Origin: Phycisphaerae bacterium
GTDB taxonomy: Bacteria > Planctomycetota > Phycisphaerae > Phycisphaerales > Phycisphaeraceae
DNA length: 64,000 nt
Direction: 5' to 3'
NCBI GenBank assembly: GCA_030425705.1
Contig: JAUHZU010000001.1
Span: 248,001-312,000, forward strand
Shown: positions 23,377-31,085 of the stretch, in pieces
Position numbering within the stretch: the stretch's first letter is position 1
Layout: each line of letters begins with the position of its first letter
Program-made: the position numbers and the translations under genes
Notes under the pieces: generated by a model
Databases searched by the model: none
Told to the model about the DNA's origin: nothing
Seen by the model: the letters and a program-made list of their open reading frames with translations, nothing else

Positions 23377-25122
23377 TCATGTATTCATGCTCTGCCGCCT
23401 CCAGCACTCGACAGCTTTGGCTACTGCTTGCACTTTTGTATCTTCGCACCACCGGTCCCAAAAGTTAACTGTTCCGCCATCAGGTTTGGCATTTGGCTCG
23501 GCGATTCGTATTCGACTCGGTAGCAAAGATGCATCTCCAACCACTAGCGCTTCAGCAGTGTCCAAGACTGGGAGTATACCTGCAAATCCTCCCATGCTAT
23601 CAGGTAACAGCCTCTGAACTACAGATTGATCCTCCGCATTTGTCAATCGAAGAGCGATAAAGTTGTTACACTGGCTCAGTACCGTTTTGCTAACTTCAGA
23701 AGGTCGTTGACTAATGACAACAAGTCCCACGCCATACTTTCGTCCCTCTTTAGCAATTCGTTCGAAGTACGGCAACGCGACAGATGAGACACTGCCGGGA
23801 TCAGAACGATTAGGGATATACAGATGTGCCTCATCACAGAATAAAGCAATCGGATGGCGATTTGCTTTTGCGGTCCATTGCTGGACACTGAAGACCAAGC
23901 TTGCAAGTCGTCCGACCACTAGAGGCAAGATGTCTGATGGAACTTCCGAAAAGTTAATGACCTTGACGCCGCCGCACCCATCGTCTTGATCGATCGTGCC
24001 AGCAAGAAGACGAAGCGCAAACTCATCGAGCCAGGAGAAGTTACTGCATTCTGAAGGTGCGTCGAACAAAAAGCCAAGACGGCGGTCGTCTCGCTTTGCC
24101 TCAAGTCGTGCAATCAGCCGGCTTAATTTGCCGTGGAAGTCGCCTTGCTTCGCGCCCCTAGCTCCGGCCACCATCTCCGTGTTGATCTCGTTGAGCTTGG
24201 TCAGTACGGCTTGCAGTTCGAACGGAACCGGACTGTCAATAGTAAAGGCCTTTAAGATTTCGTGTTGCGTGTTCTGTGTCAAATAGTCACGCTTGGACTC
24301 CATGATCGCACGCCCCAGCAACATGGTTTGGTTCGGCGCATTCTGATCGGTACGATCTACAAAAAGGGACACAAGATCCTCATATCCTAAGAGCCAATAT
24401 GGGAAAAACATTACGTCATCTGCGGGTGAAGTATCTCCTGCGAGATCGGTAGGTCCGGCGATTCGGAAGTGGCGAACACCCTTGCCGTGAAGTGTGTGAT
24501 ATTCGCCGTGGATGTCGAAGAGAATCGCGCATGCATTCTTTAACTCTGATATGCGTTCTAGTAACAGTGCGGTTGTCCATGACTTTCCTGATCCTGTACT
24601 GCCGACAATGACGGCATGCCGCTGGAAAAATTTGTTCGCGTTGAGAAATGCTTCCGCATTCTCGTCAAGTGTGTAATGTCCCAGTGATAGGCGTTCACCA
24701 CTGTCCTTGCTTAATTGCGAAACAGCTCGCATGAAATGCGTAAGCGTTTCACCTTCAACTGAAAAGCATCTGGCATCAATCTCTGGAACACTCTCAAGCG
24801 TGCGGCGGAAGACGTCATTCTGGACCCCAAGTCGGTCAATGAACGTACCAATCAGACTGATCCGAACAATGTTGTTTTCCCTAATTTCAGCTTCTATCGA
24901 TTCATCGTCAGCAACCTCAGCACCCGCAATGGCATTGCGGATAATCTTCTGCACGATGCCAACGAGATGCTGGCCCGGCTTCGAGCTTTGTAGCGTAACT
25001 AGCCGATTCACCTGTAGCTTTCTTAGTAAGTCGACATTCTCAACCCGAACGGTTGCTGTTGCTGTATCTACTGCGGATACCAAACCAAGTGCGTCTGTGT
25101 CTTTGAAAGCGAATATCGGCAT
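23377..25122 (-). CDS. HerA-type hexameric ATPase of a SIR2-HerA defence pair
   Basis: The 581-residue protein has an N-terminal HAS-barrel-like beta domain (residues 1 to about 130) and a FtsK/HerA motor. Walker A is VIVGSTGSGKSWTTALL at about 170-186, Walker B is IALFCDEAHLYIP at about 425-437, and GVGLVVISQRPSEVSKTVLS is the typical sensor region. HerA proteins form rings that translocate or unwind DNA. The SIR2 gene ends nine bases upstream and its TAG stop overlaps the AGGA ribosome site of this gene, so the two are coupled. SIR2-HerA pairs are known anti-phage systems in which both proteins form one complex. The GC content is clearly below that of the neighbours. Confidence 0.88.
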   Translation of the reverse strand: MPIFAFKDTDALGLVSAVDTATATVRVENVDLLRKLQVNRLVTLQSSKPGQHLVGIVQKIIRNAIAGAEVADDESIEAEIRENNIVRISLIGTFIDRLGVQNDVFRRTLESVPEIDARCFSVEGETLTHFMRAVSQLSKDSGERLSLGHYTLDENAEAFLNANKFFQRHAVIVGSTGSGKSWTTALLLERISELKNACAILFDIHGEYHTLHGKGVRHFRIAGPTDLAGDTSPADDVMFFPYWLLGYEDLVSLFVDRTDQNAPNQTMLLGRAIMESKRDYLTQNTQHEILKAFTIDSPVPFELQAVLTKLNEINTEMVAGARGAKQGDFHGKLSRLIARLEAKRDDRRLGFLFDAPSECSNFSWLDEFALRLLAGTIDQDDGCGGVKVINFSEVPSDILPLVVGRLASLVFSVQQWTAKANRHPIALFCDEAHLYIPNRSDPGSVSSVALPYFERIAKEGRKYGVGLVVISQRPSEVSKTVLSQCNNFIALRLTNAEDQSVVQRLLPDSMGGFAGILPVLDTAEALVVGDASLLPSRIRIAEPNAKPDGGTVNFWDRWCEDTKVQAVAKAVECWRRQSMNT

Positions 25123-25131
25123 TTCGTATTC

Positions 25132-26163
25132 CTAGTTTTGTGTGCCAAGAGTGAGGTTCAAGAACTCTTCGAGGGTCCATAGAGAAGGAGTGTCTACTTC
25201 TATCCCACTAGTAGCTTGGTCTGTAAAAATGCGCGATCCAGATGCGCATTCTTCAATCGCCACATAATTTGACTTCACACGATTGACCAAAAATAGCTTA
25301 GATTCACTTGTTAGAGTTCGCGCTAAAACTACCACTGGGATTGTTTGTTTTTTCAGTCTTTTGACCAAGTTTGGCTCGACATGAGTATCTCGGAAGCCAA
25401 ATCCAACGCAAAGTACAGACTGCGCGGAAGTCATTGACTTGTCTGCCTCGGACAAGATTGATCTAAACGGATCAGATAAAGCTGCTTGATACTTCGTCGT
25501 GCCGGGCGTAACAATGAGCGGCATTAAATGTTCTGCTAGAGGTACATCGTCAACGCACAACGGCACACCATCACAATCTTTAAACCAGTCGATCGAACCG
25601 TGCACTTTCCAAATGTCAACAGTGCGCACTTTAGGATGACTTGCTTGCTGATCATCAAAAATGCCAAGCAATCCCGCCTTAAATCCGGTGTAGTATGCAA
25701 AGTCTGCCGCATTCGCGGCGTATTCAGCTAAGCGATCATAGTTTGTTGTCACGATCGAGATTCGATAGTGCGTGCTTTGGAATAGACGACGAAAGAGCTT
25801 CGAGAGTGGAAGTTGTACGGTCCCTTGTACGACCCCGGAGTAGACCTTGCGATCATCTTTGGATACTAAAGCGTGAGTTGTTTTCACGACCTCGTCAAGC
25901 AGTCGTTCGGGCAGAGTTACTTTTTGCAAGGCTACTTCTAAATTCTGTATAGTCGACAATTCTTTTCTGAATCGGGACCATATATCCTTGTCTGTTGGAT
26001 TCGGAGTTACAGTTGTTGCAAGGTGTTTGCCTAGCTCACCCATGCCTCCAACGCCGTGTGCCATTGACGCGCCACTTCCCAAGATAATCAAGGGCGGGCC
26101 GTTTAAAGCTTGCTGGCCGATTCGAGCGACTTTTTCAAGTAAATCGTCTTGCGTTTGTGCCAT
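25132..26163 (-). CDS. SIR2-domain NADase-type effector of a SIR2-HerA defence pair
   Basis: The 343-residue product has the SIR2 NAD-binding signature near its start (PLIILGSGASMAHGVGGMGE), then VTTNYDRLAEYAAN, a catalytic His in VDIWKVHGSIDWF and VLCVGFGFRDTHVEP near the C-terminus. Defence SIR2 proteins deplete NAD+ or act as nucleases after phage sensing. Here the partner is the HerA ATPase encoded immediately downstream. I use the ATG at 26163 (MAQTQDDLLEK); a TTG at 26184 is an in-frame alternative. Base composition is AT-rich, in line with horizontal acquisition. Confidence 0.85.
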   Translation of the reverse strand: MAQTQDDLLEKVARIGQQALNGPPLIILGSGASMAHGVGGMGELGKHLATTVTPNPTDKDIWSRFRKELSTIQNLEVALQKVTLPERLLDEVVKTTHALVSKDDRKVYSGVVQGTVQLPLSKLFRRLFQSTHYRISIVTTNYDRLAEYAANAADFAYYTGFKAGLLGIFDDQQASHPKVRTVDIWKVHGSIDWFKDCDGVPLCVDDVPLAEHLMPLIVTPGTTKYQAALSDPFRSILSEADKSMTSAQSVLCVGFGFRDTHVEPNLVKRLKKQTIPVVVLARTLTSESKLFLVNRVKSNYVAIEECASGSRIFTDQATSGIEVDTPSLWTLEEFLNLTLGTQN

Positions 26164-26302
26164 ATTTTGGATATCTCGAACCAATGTTGTTTAGGACGAC
26201 CCGCAGTGTCGCGCTACTTGAACTTCAAACGGCCAAACTTGACTATCCCCGAACAACCAAAGGATGTGAAAAGCCCAGAACCAACGGGGAATCTGCCCAG
26301 AC

Positions 26303-26386
26303 TTAAAACAAGTCTACACCGCAGCCGGTTGTGCCGCCTTTGGTGCCCTTTTGGATGATGTACGTGGGAGTGTGCTTGACGGGCAT
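26303..26386 (-). CDS. Possible 27-residue peptide
   Basis: ATG at 26386 to TAA at 26303 encodes a Gly/Thr-rich peptide starting MPVKHTPTYIIQKGTKGG and ending TTGCGVDLF. AAGG lies eight bases upstream. It lies between SIR2 and a membrane protein on the same strand. It is too short to judge coding bias. Confidence 0.3.
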   Translation of the reverse strand: MPVKHTPTYIIQKGTKGGTTGCGVDLF

Positions 26387-26424
26387 GATGGACCTTTCTG
26401 AGGAAGGGAAGAGGAGGAAGGGAG

Positions 26425-27141
26425 TTATTTGGTTGGTGTAGCGTCGGCCGCGAGCAGCTTCAAAAACAGACTGAATTCTCGCTTGCGATAGCTAGGGATC
26501 AGGAACAACGCCGCGATGAATCTACGGCTGAGCATCCATATCAAAAACAAAAAGCCGATAGCTATCGCCAGGAAAATTCCTACGCCGTTGGTCCAGATCG
26601 GGAAGTGCCCTGTCGCGGAACTGATCAGCGTGAGCACGGCAAACAAAAGGAGAATGTAGATGGGGTGCCGAGTAAGGGCGAACTCATCAAGGTCGCGCTC
26701 TTGTTGATCGATGCTGCATAAAGCAGTGAAATGATCTGACGAACTACGGATGACCTGTTCTACTCGCTCTCGGAAAAACAGGTAGCGGAGTGTGCGGAGG
26801 TGCAATTCGAGAGGCAGGCACCTTCTGGCATCGGGGGGCAGCCGATCTTTCAATGCAGCATGTGCTGCCAGATTGAGAATAGCAATGAGTACGGTGATTG
26901 AAGCGCCCATCGCACCGCCGAACCAGTGACCGCGTATCCCGGGCGCACCGAAAAGCACTTCAAGCGTGATCGGTGTAACCAATAGAGAGATACCCGAGAG
27001 ACTCAAAGCAAGACGCCAGGGCCACGCAGATCGGGAGAACACTGTCTTAAAGAGTTGCCAGCGTGTTAGCGATCGATGCTCGGCCCGGAGTGCCGCCAGA
27101 TCGAAATACACACTTCCACCGGAATGGGGAGTCTGCTTCAT
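26425..27141 (-). CDS. Four-helix membrane protein of unknown function
   Basis: The 238-residue protein has an N-terminal cytoplasmic stretch and four transmembrane helices: LALSLSGISLLVTPITLEVL, FGGAMGASITVLIAILNLAA, IYILLLFAVLTLISSATGHF and GIFLAIAIGFLFLIWMLSRR. A cytoplasmic loop between helices 2 and 3 is rich in Arg and Glu. It lies upstream of SIR2-HerA on the same strand but 240 bp away, so it is probably not part of that operon. TATCCT lies eight bases before the ATG. Confidence 0.65.
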   Translation of the reverse strand: MKQTPHSGGSVYFDLAALRAEHRSLTRWQLFKTVFSRSAWPWRLALSLSGISLLVTPITLEVLFGAPGIRGHWFGGAMGASITVLIAILNLAAHAALKDRLPPDARRCLPLELHLRTLRYLFFRERVEQVIRSSSDHFTALCSIDQQERDLDEFALTRHPIYILLLFAVLTLISSATGHFPIWTNGVGIFLAIAIGFLFLIWMLSRRFIAALFLIPSYRKREFSLFLKLLAADATPTK

Positions 27142-27149
27142 GAAGGTCT

Positions 27150-27155
27150 AGGATA
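27150..27155 (-). promoter_or_regulatory. -10 box of the membrane protein at 27141
   Basis: TATCCT on the minus strand, eight bases before the ATG. Confidence 0.35.
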
Positions 27156-27363
27156 ACAAACCCCGTATCGGTGTACACAGTCAAGGGTGAGAAAAGACCT
27201 ACGATTTCTCCCAAGCGTGGGTGATTGCAATTGCTGTGGGCGGTCTACGTCCGATTATCCCGTTGCACTGCTGCATCCAAGCGGGCGGTAGGGGGGCGTC
27301 GATAGGGGGGGTGGCCCGTGGTGGTTGCGGGTGGTTCGGTGTTTTCCTTTCGGGAGCTTGGGT

Positions 27364-28311
27364 ATGGCACGGCAGACGACTTCGGCGTATCGGGGGGTGG
27401 GGTGGGATCCATCGCGTGGCAAGATAGGACACGAGAATGGCCCGGCGGAACGGGTGACGACGGCTCAGGCGCGGGCGATGTTCGGGGTGTCGGCGCAGGT
27501 GTGGAAGGATTGGGTGCGGCTGGGGTGGGTCCCGCGCGGGGAGCGGGCGGGGGAGCGCGGGCCGCGGTGGTATGACCCGGTGGCGTTGGCGGGGGTGGTG
27601 GAGGCGTTGTTGGAGGAGGGGCGGCCGCGGCTGGACCCGCGGGGTAAGCCGGGGGAGGCGGGGAGTCATCCGGGGGGTCAGCCGGGGGCGGGGTTTGAGG
27701 GGTGTTGGTTGTTGCCGTTGGCGCGGAGCTTTCGACGCCGGCGGGACCCGCTTCGTGAGGTGCTGATCGATGGGGAGGACCTGGGGCTGGTGGCGGGGCG
27801 TCGGCTGGGGTGGGCGTCGGGCGGGTTGTATGGGGGGTTTGTGACGTACTCGGTGGGTGAGACGACGGCCCCGCTGCACCGGTTGATCATGGGGGTGGAG
27901 GAACCGGGGCTGCGGGTGATCCATCGGAATCGTGACCCGTTGGACTGCCGGCGGTCGAACCTTGAGGTGCGGACCGATGCGGAGGCGGTGGTGCGGAACC
28001 GGAAGATGGGGTCGGTCAGCGGGCGGGTGTATTCGTCACGGTTTAAGGGGGTGAGCTATGTGAAGCGGGTTGGGCGGTGGCGGATGCAACTGAGCAAGGG
28101 GGGTAAGAAGTTGGCGAGCGGATACTTTGAGGACGAAGCGGAGGCGGCGCGGGCGTACGACCGCGCAGCGTGGGACGCGTTCGGGCCGGGGGCGTATCTG
28201 AACTTCCCGGGGGATTTTGGTCGGACGCACGAAGACGGGGCGGACGAGGCGGGGCGGGTCGTCGGGTCTGTTGTGCGGGGTGCGGAGGCATTGGAGCGTC
28301 GCGCGGCGTAA
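27364..28311 (+). CDS. HNH/AP2-domain protein with N-terminal helix-turn-helix
   Basis: The 315-residue protein has four parts. Residues 1-20 (ARQTTSAYRGVGWDPSRGK) look like the first strands of an AP2 domain, cut short. A helix-turn-helix follows (VTTAQARAMFGVSAQVWKDW, then LGWVPRGERA). The middle carries an HNH-like zinc-finger nuclease region (LHRLIMGVEEPGLRVIHRNR then DPLDCRRSNLEVRTDAE). The end is a full AP2 domain (SSRFKGVSYVKRVGRWRMQL to FGPGAYLNFPG). HNH-AP2 proteins are homing-endonuclease relatives common in phages and planctomycetes. GGAG precedes the ATG at 27364; open frame extends to 27325. Confidence 0.75.
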   Translation: MARQTTSAYRGVGWDPSRGKIGHENGPAERVTTAQARAMFGVSAQVWKDWVRLGWVPRGERAGERGPRWYDPVALAGVVEALLEEGRPRLDPRGKPGEAGSHPGGQPGAGFEGCWLLPLARSFRRRRDPLREVLIDGEDLGLVAGRRLGWASGGLYGGFVTYSVGETTAPLHRLIMGVEEPGLRVIHRNRDPLDCRRSNLEVRTDAEAVVRNRKMGSVSGRVYSSRFKGVSYVKRVGRWRMQLSKGGKKLASGYFEDEAEAARAYDRAAWDAFGPGAYLNFPGDFGRTHEDGADEAGRVVGSVVRGAEALERRAA

Positions 28312-28440
28312 GGGGGCGTTGGATCGAGGTGCGATCGGGTGGGCCGTGCGGGGGTGGCTGGGGGGTGTTGCGTGCGTGGTCCGGGTGTGGTGGGGAGGTG
28401 TGGTCGGGGCGGTGGTTGGGTTGAGTTGGGGCGTGTGGGC

Positions 28441-28446
28441 TACGAT
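28441..28446 (+). promoter_or_regulatory. -10 box of the methyltransferase at 28453
   Basis: TACGAT six bases before the ATG. TTG-containing hexamers lie 14-19 bp upstream, but none matches TTGACA. Confidence 0.45.
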
Positions 28447-28452
28447 ACGGCC

Positions 28453-29079
28453 ATGACGATACAGGACCCCGAGTCGTATCTTGGCCCGTATGTAGAAGCG
28501 CAGAAGGAGCACGGCTCGGATGTGAAGGTGACGCTGTGGGCGAACGAGCGGACGCAGCGGCTGCGGTTCCGGGTGTTTACCGAGCTGGTGTTCTTCACCG
28601 GCAAGCGGGTGCTGGACGCGGGGTGCAGCCGGGGGGACTTTGCGGCGTATCTGTTGGAGCAGGACCAGCGGTACGCGCGGTTTGTCGGGGTGGACGGGCT
28701 GCCGGGGGTGGTGGACTTTGCGAACCGGCGGGGGCTGGGGGGGGCCGAGTTCCACGCGGGGGATTTCGTGGCGGACCCGGGGCTGCTGGCGATCGGCGAC
28801 CCGCAGGTGGTGGCGATCTCGGGGACGCTGAACACGATGGAGGACGCGACGGTGTTGCGGGTGCTTGAGCACGCGTGGTCGGCGGCGGGGGAGGCGTTGA
28901 TCTTCAACTTCCTGTCGGACCGGGTGTCGCCCGAGGCCGAGCCGCAGAAGCCCCCGTCCCGCCGGCTGCCGACGCTGGCGCTGCTGGCGTGGGCGTTCGA
29001 GCAGACCCCGCGGGTGGTGCTGCGGCAGGACTATTTCCCGCACGGGCACGACGCGACGATCCTGATGCGGCGGGACTAG
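28453..29079 (+). CDS. Class I SAM-dependent methyltransferase
   Basis: The 208-residue product has the SAM loop RVLDAGCSRGDFAAYLLEQ at about residues 51-69, followed by FVGVDGLPGVVDFANRRG (acidic end of strand 2) and AEFHAGDFVADP. VVAISGTLNTMEDATVLR occupies the catalytic-motif position. No substrate-recognition domain is seen, so the methyl acceptor is unknown. The start is defined by a -10 box six bases upstream, with no ribosome site. Confidence 0.8.
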   Translation: MTIQDPESYLGPYVEAQKEHGSDVKVTLWANERTQRLRFRVFTELVFFTGKRVLDAGCSRGDFAAYLLEQDQRYARFVGVDGLPGVVDFANRRGLGGAEFHAGDFVADPGLLAIGDPQVVAISGTLNTMEDATVLRVLEHAWSAAGEALIFNFLSDRVSPEAEPQKPPSRRLPTLALLAWAFEQTPRVVLRQDYFPHGHDATILMRRD

Positions 29080-29225
29080 CCCCGGAAGAGTTCTTGCTGC
29101 ATCGTCATGCCTCTGGCTGCGCTGCGCCTCGGTGGGCGGGCTTGCGGGAGCGGCTATCTTCGCCAGCTTGACACGGGGCGCTCAAAAATGTCTGTTTTCT
29201 AAGCGGTTAACCTGTTGAAAAGGGC

Positions 29226-29254
29226 TTGACCCTTGCGGGTCGGGCACGCACAAT
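29226..29254 (+). promoter_or_regulatory. Sigma-70-type promoter of the small membrane protein unit
   Basis: TTGACC and CACAAT are separated by 17 bp. The predicted start is about 29261, giving a leader of about 95 nt. The hexamers closely resemble the guaB promoter at 49558. Confidence 0.65.
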
Positions 29255-29264
29255 AGGGTTGCGA

Positions 29265-29341
29265 GAGAGACAAGGCCGGCCTGATGCCGGTGTGCTTTGT
29301 GTCCTATCGGGTGGCCTTTCTTGGGCCACCGCTTGTTTCTC
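29265..29341 (+). promoter_or_regulatory. Structured 5' leader, three-way junction just before the ribosome site
   Basis: GAGAGACAAG (29265-29274) pairs with CTTGTTTCTC (29332-29341) over ten base pairs with one G-U. Inside are two hairpins: CCGGC/GCCGG (29276-29290, five-base loop) and GGTGGCC/GGCCACC (29310-29330, seven-base loop). The AGGAG ribosome site begins at the next base, 29342. The placement suits a cis-acting RNA regulator. It does not match any riboswitch core I know. Confidence 0.55.
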
Positions 29342-29356
29342 AGGAGTACGTGCCGC

Positions 29357-29575
29357 ATGTCGGTAGCCCGAGATCGTTTTACCTTCTTCGCAGTGATGGC
29401 CGCGGTCGGGGTCGCGGTGTTTGGGTATATCCGTCTGGGGGATATGTATCCGACCCAGGGGCGAGCGGAGGAAGTCGACCGCGGGGGGGATGTTTCAGTG
29501 GAGGAATCGGACCACTCGGAGGGCGAGGCCCGGCTCCGGGAGGAAGGCCAGGCGACGCCCGACCCGGGCGAGTGA
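29357..29575 (+). CDS. Small single-pass membrane protein with acidic tail
   Basis: The 72-residue product has a basic start (MSVARDRF), one transmembrane helix at about residues 8-26 (FTFFAVMAAVGVAVFGYIRL) and a long acidic Glu/Asp-rich tail (EEVDRGGDVSVEESDHSEGE). AGGAG lies ten bases before the ATG. It forms a one-gene unit with its own promoter, structured leader and strong terminator, which is unusual care for so small a protein. Family unknown. Confidence 0.65.
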   Translation: MSVARDRFTFFAVMAAVGVAVFGYIRLGDMYPTQGRAEEVDRGGDVSVEESDHSEGEARLREEGQATPDPGE

Positions 29576-29593
29576 GTCCGTTGCGTTCGAACG

Positions 29594-29652
29594 CGGCGGG
29601 GTGTGTGGAGCGATCCACGTGAAGGAGGAGCACCCCGCCGTTTTTCTTTTTT
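29594..29652 (+). terminator. Strong rho-independent terminator
   Basis: CGGCGGGGTG pairs perfectly with CACCCCGCCG, followed by TTTTTCTTTTTT. The 27-base loop contains a small GTGGAGCGATCCAC hairpin. Confidence 0.9.
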
Positions 29653-29694
29653 GATCAGGGGATCGGGGCACGCGACGGCGTGTGCCCTGCAGGG

Positions 29695-31011
29695 TCATCC
29701 CCTCGGGCGCCTGTGGAGGAGCGCCCCGGCGGTATGGCCGCCGAAGCCCGCGGCGAAGACGGCGTGCGTGCCTGCGTCGTCGCACGCGGCGGGTCGAAGG
29801 GAGGCGGCTGCGCCGTTCAGGTCGATCGGCTGGTCCAGCCAGGGCATGGGGGGGAGCTTGCCCGTCCGCAGCGCGAGGAGCGCGAGGACGAGGGAAGCCA
29901 GGCCCGAAGCGCCCAGCGCGTGACCGAGTGCGCCTTTGCAGGCGTACAGGCCGACCGGTGGGGAGCCGTGCGTGCCGGGCCCGTGGGAGTTGCTGAGCGT
30001 CTGGAGGAGGGCGCTCAGCTCCCGCGGGTCGTGGTCGGGGGTGCCCGGGGCGTGGGGGTGCATGACATCGATGCGGCGGCCGTGTGCCTTAGCCGAGGCG
30101 AAGAGCCGGCCGGCGACGTATCGGAGCGCGTCCATGTGGTCGCTGGGGCGCAGCAGGTCGGTGGCCTCGCAGGCGGTGGCGGTGTCGAGGAGCTCGGTTT
30201 CGCCGGGCGCGGGGGCTTGGCCGCGTGGGAGCCGGCGGAGCAGGACGGCCACGCCCATCTCGCTGAGCATGAAGCCGACCCGGCGTTCGTCCAGCGGGCG
30301 TTCGCGGTAGCTGTCGGCGGAGGGCTCGGCGAGGACGCCCAGGCGGAGGTAGCTGTGCACAAACGCGGGGGTGAGCGCGGCGTCGGCGCTGAGGACCAGC
30401 ATCCAGTCGTTGCCCGCGCCGTCGGGCGCAGCCGCGAGCCGGCGGCGGGCGGTGTCTAACGCCGTGAGCCCGGAGGCGCAGGCGGCGACGCTGTGGCCGC
30501 GCGGCCGCGTGCCTAACCGCCTGGCGAGCGTATGCGCGAGGTAGCCGTGCGGCCCGAGCGCGAGGGTATGTTGGCCGGCCTCATCGAGCGGCTTGCCCAT
30601 GCCCAGTTGTGTGGACACCTGCGCGACCGCACCCTTGCTCGTGCCCAGCATCATCGGCAGACCCGCGACCGGCCGGCCCGCCATCGCGGCGGCCTCGCGC
30701 GCCGCGCGCTCCGCCAGCTCGACCGCCGGGTCGACCGCGCTGTGGCGCACCGCCGAGACCCCGCCCAGCGCCGCGACCCACTCCGCGGGGCGCAGCCCCC
30801 CGGGCAACGCATGGGCACGGTCGCTGATCGACCGGCCCGCCAGCAGCGAGCGGTAGGTCGGCCAGGCCCCGTCCCCCAACGGCGTGACCAGGCCGAAGCC
30901 GGCGACCACGATCCGCGCGTCGTCGGGCGCGGGGTGCGGGATGGGTTGTGCGTCGGGTGTAGGCATGAACGGCGGCAGGCGGATGGCGGGCGTGTGCGTT
31001 GGTTTGCTCAT
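29695..31011 (-). CDS. Beta-ketoacyl synthase (KAS I/II type), divergent
   Basis: The 438-residue protein has the thiolase-like ketosynthase fold. Catalytic residues are visible: the nucleophilic Cys in HSVAACASGLTALDTA, a His in HPHAPGTPDHDPRE (replacing the usual HGTGT context) and the Lys-His pair in CKGALGHALGASG. The N-terminus has a Pro-rich tail before RIVVAGFGLVTPLGDG. No acyl carrier or acyltransferase gene is adjacent. It is divergent, by 74 bp, from the oxidoreductase-like gene and lies near the E1-lipoyl-KAS III fusion, pointing to a shared acyl-condensing pathway rather than standard fatty-acid synthesis. Starts at 31011 and 30966 are both possible. Confidence 0.82.
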   Translation of the reverse strand: MSKPTHTPAIRLPPFMPTPDAQPIPHPAPDDARIVVAGFGLVTPLGDGAWPTYRSLLAGRSISDRAHALPGGLRPAEWVAALGGVSAVRHSAVDPAVELAERAAREAAAMAGRPVAGLPMMLGTSKGAVAQVSTQLGMGKPLDEAGQHTLALGPHGYLAHTLARRLGTRPRGHSVAACASGLTALDTARRRLAAAPDGAGNDWMLVLSADAALTPAFVHSYLRLGVLAEPSADSYRERPLDERRVGFMLSEMGVAVLLRRLPRGQAPAPGETELLDTATACEATDLLRPSDHMDALRYVAGRLFASAKAHGRRIDVMHPHAPGTPDHDPRELSALLQTLSNSHGPGTHGSPPVGLYACKGALGHALGASGLASLVLALLALRTGKLPPMPWLDQPIDLNGAAASLRPAACDDAGTHAVFAAGFGGHTAGALLHRRPRG

Positions 31012-31085
31012 CCCGGTAGGGGGGCCGATGATAGCGGCGCGGCCGAGGCGTGGGGCGGGCCGCGCATGGGAGTCCGGCACCGCCG

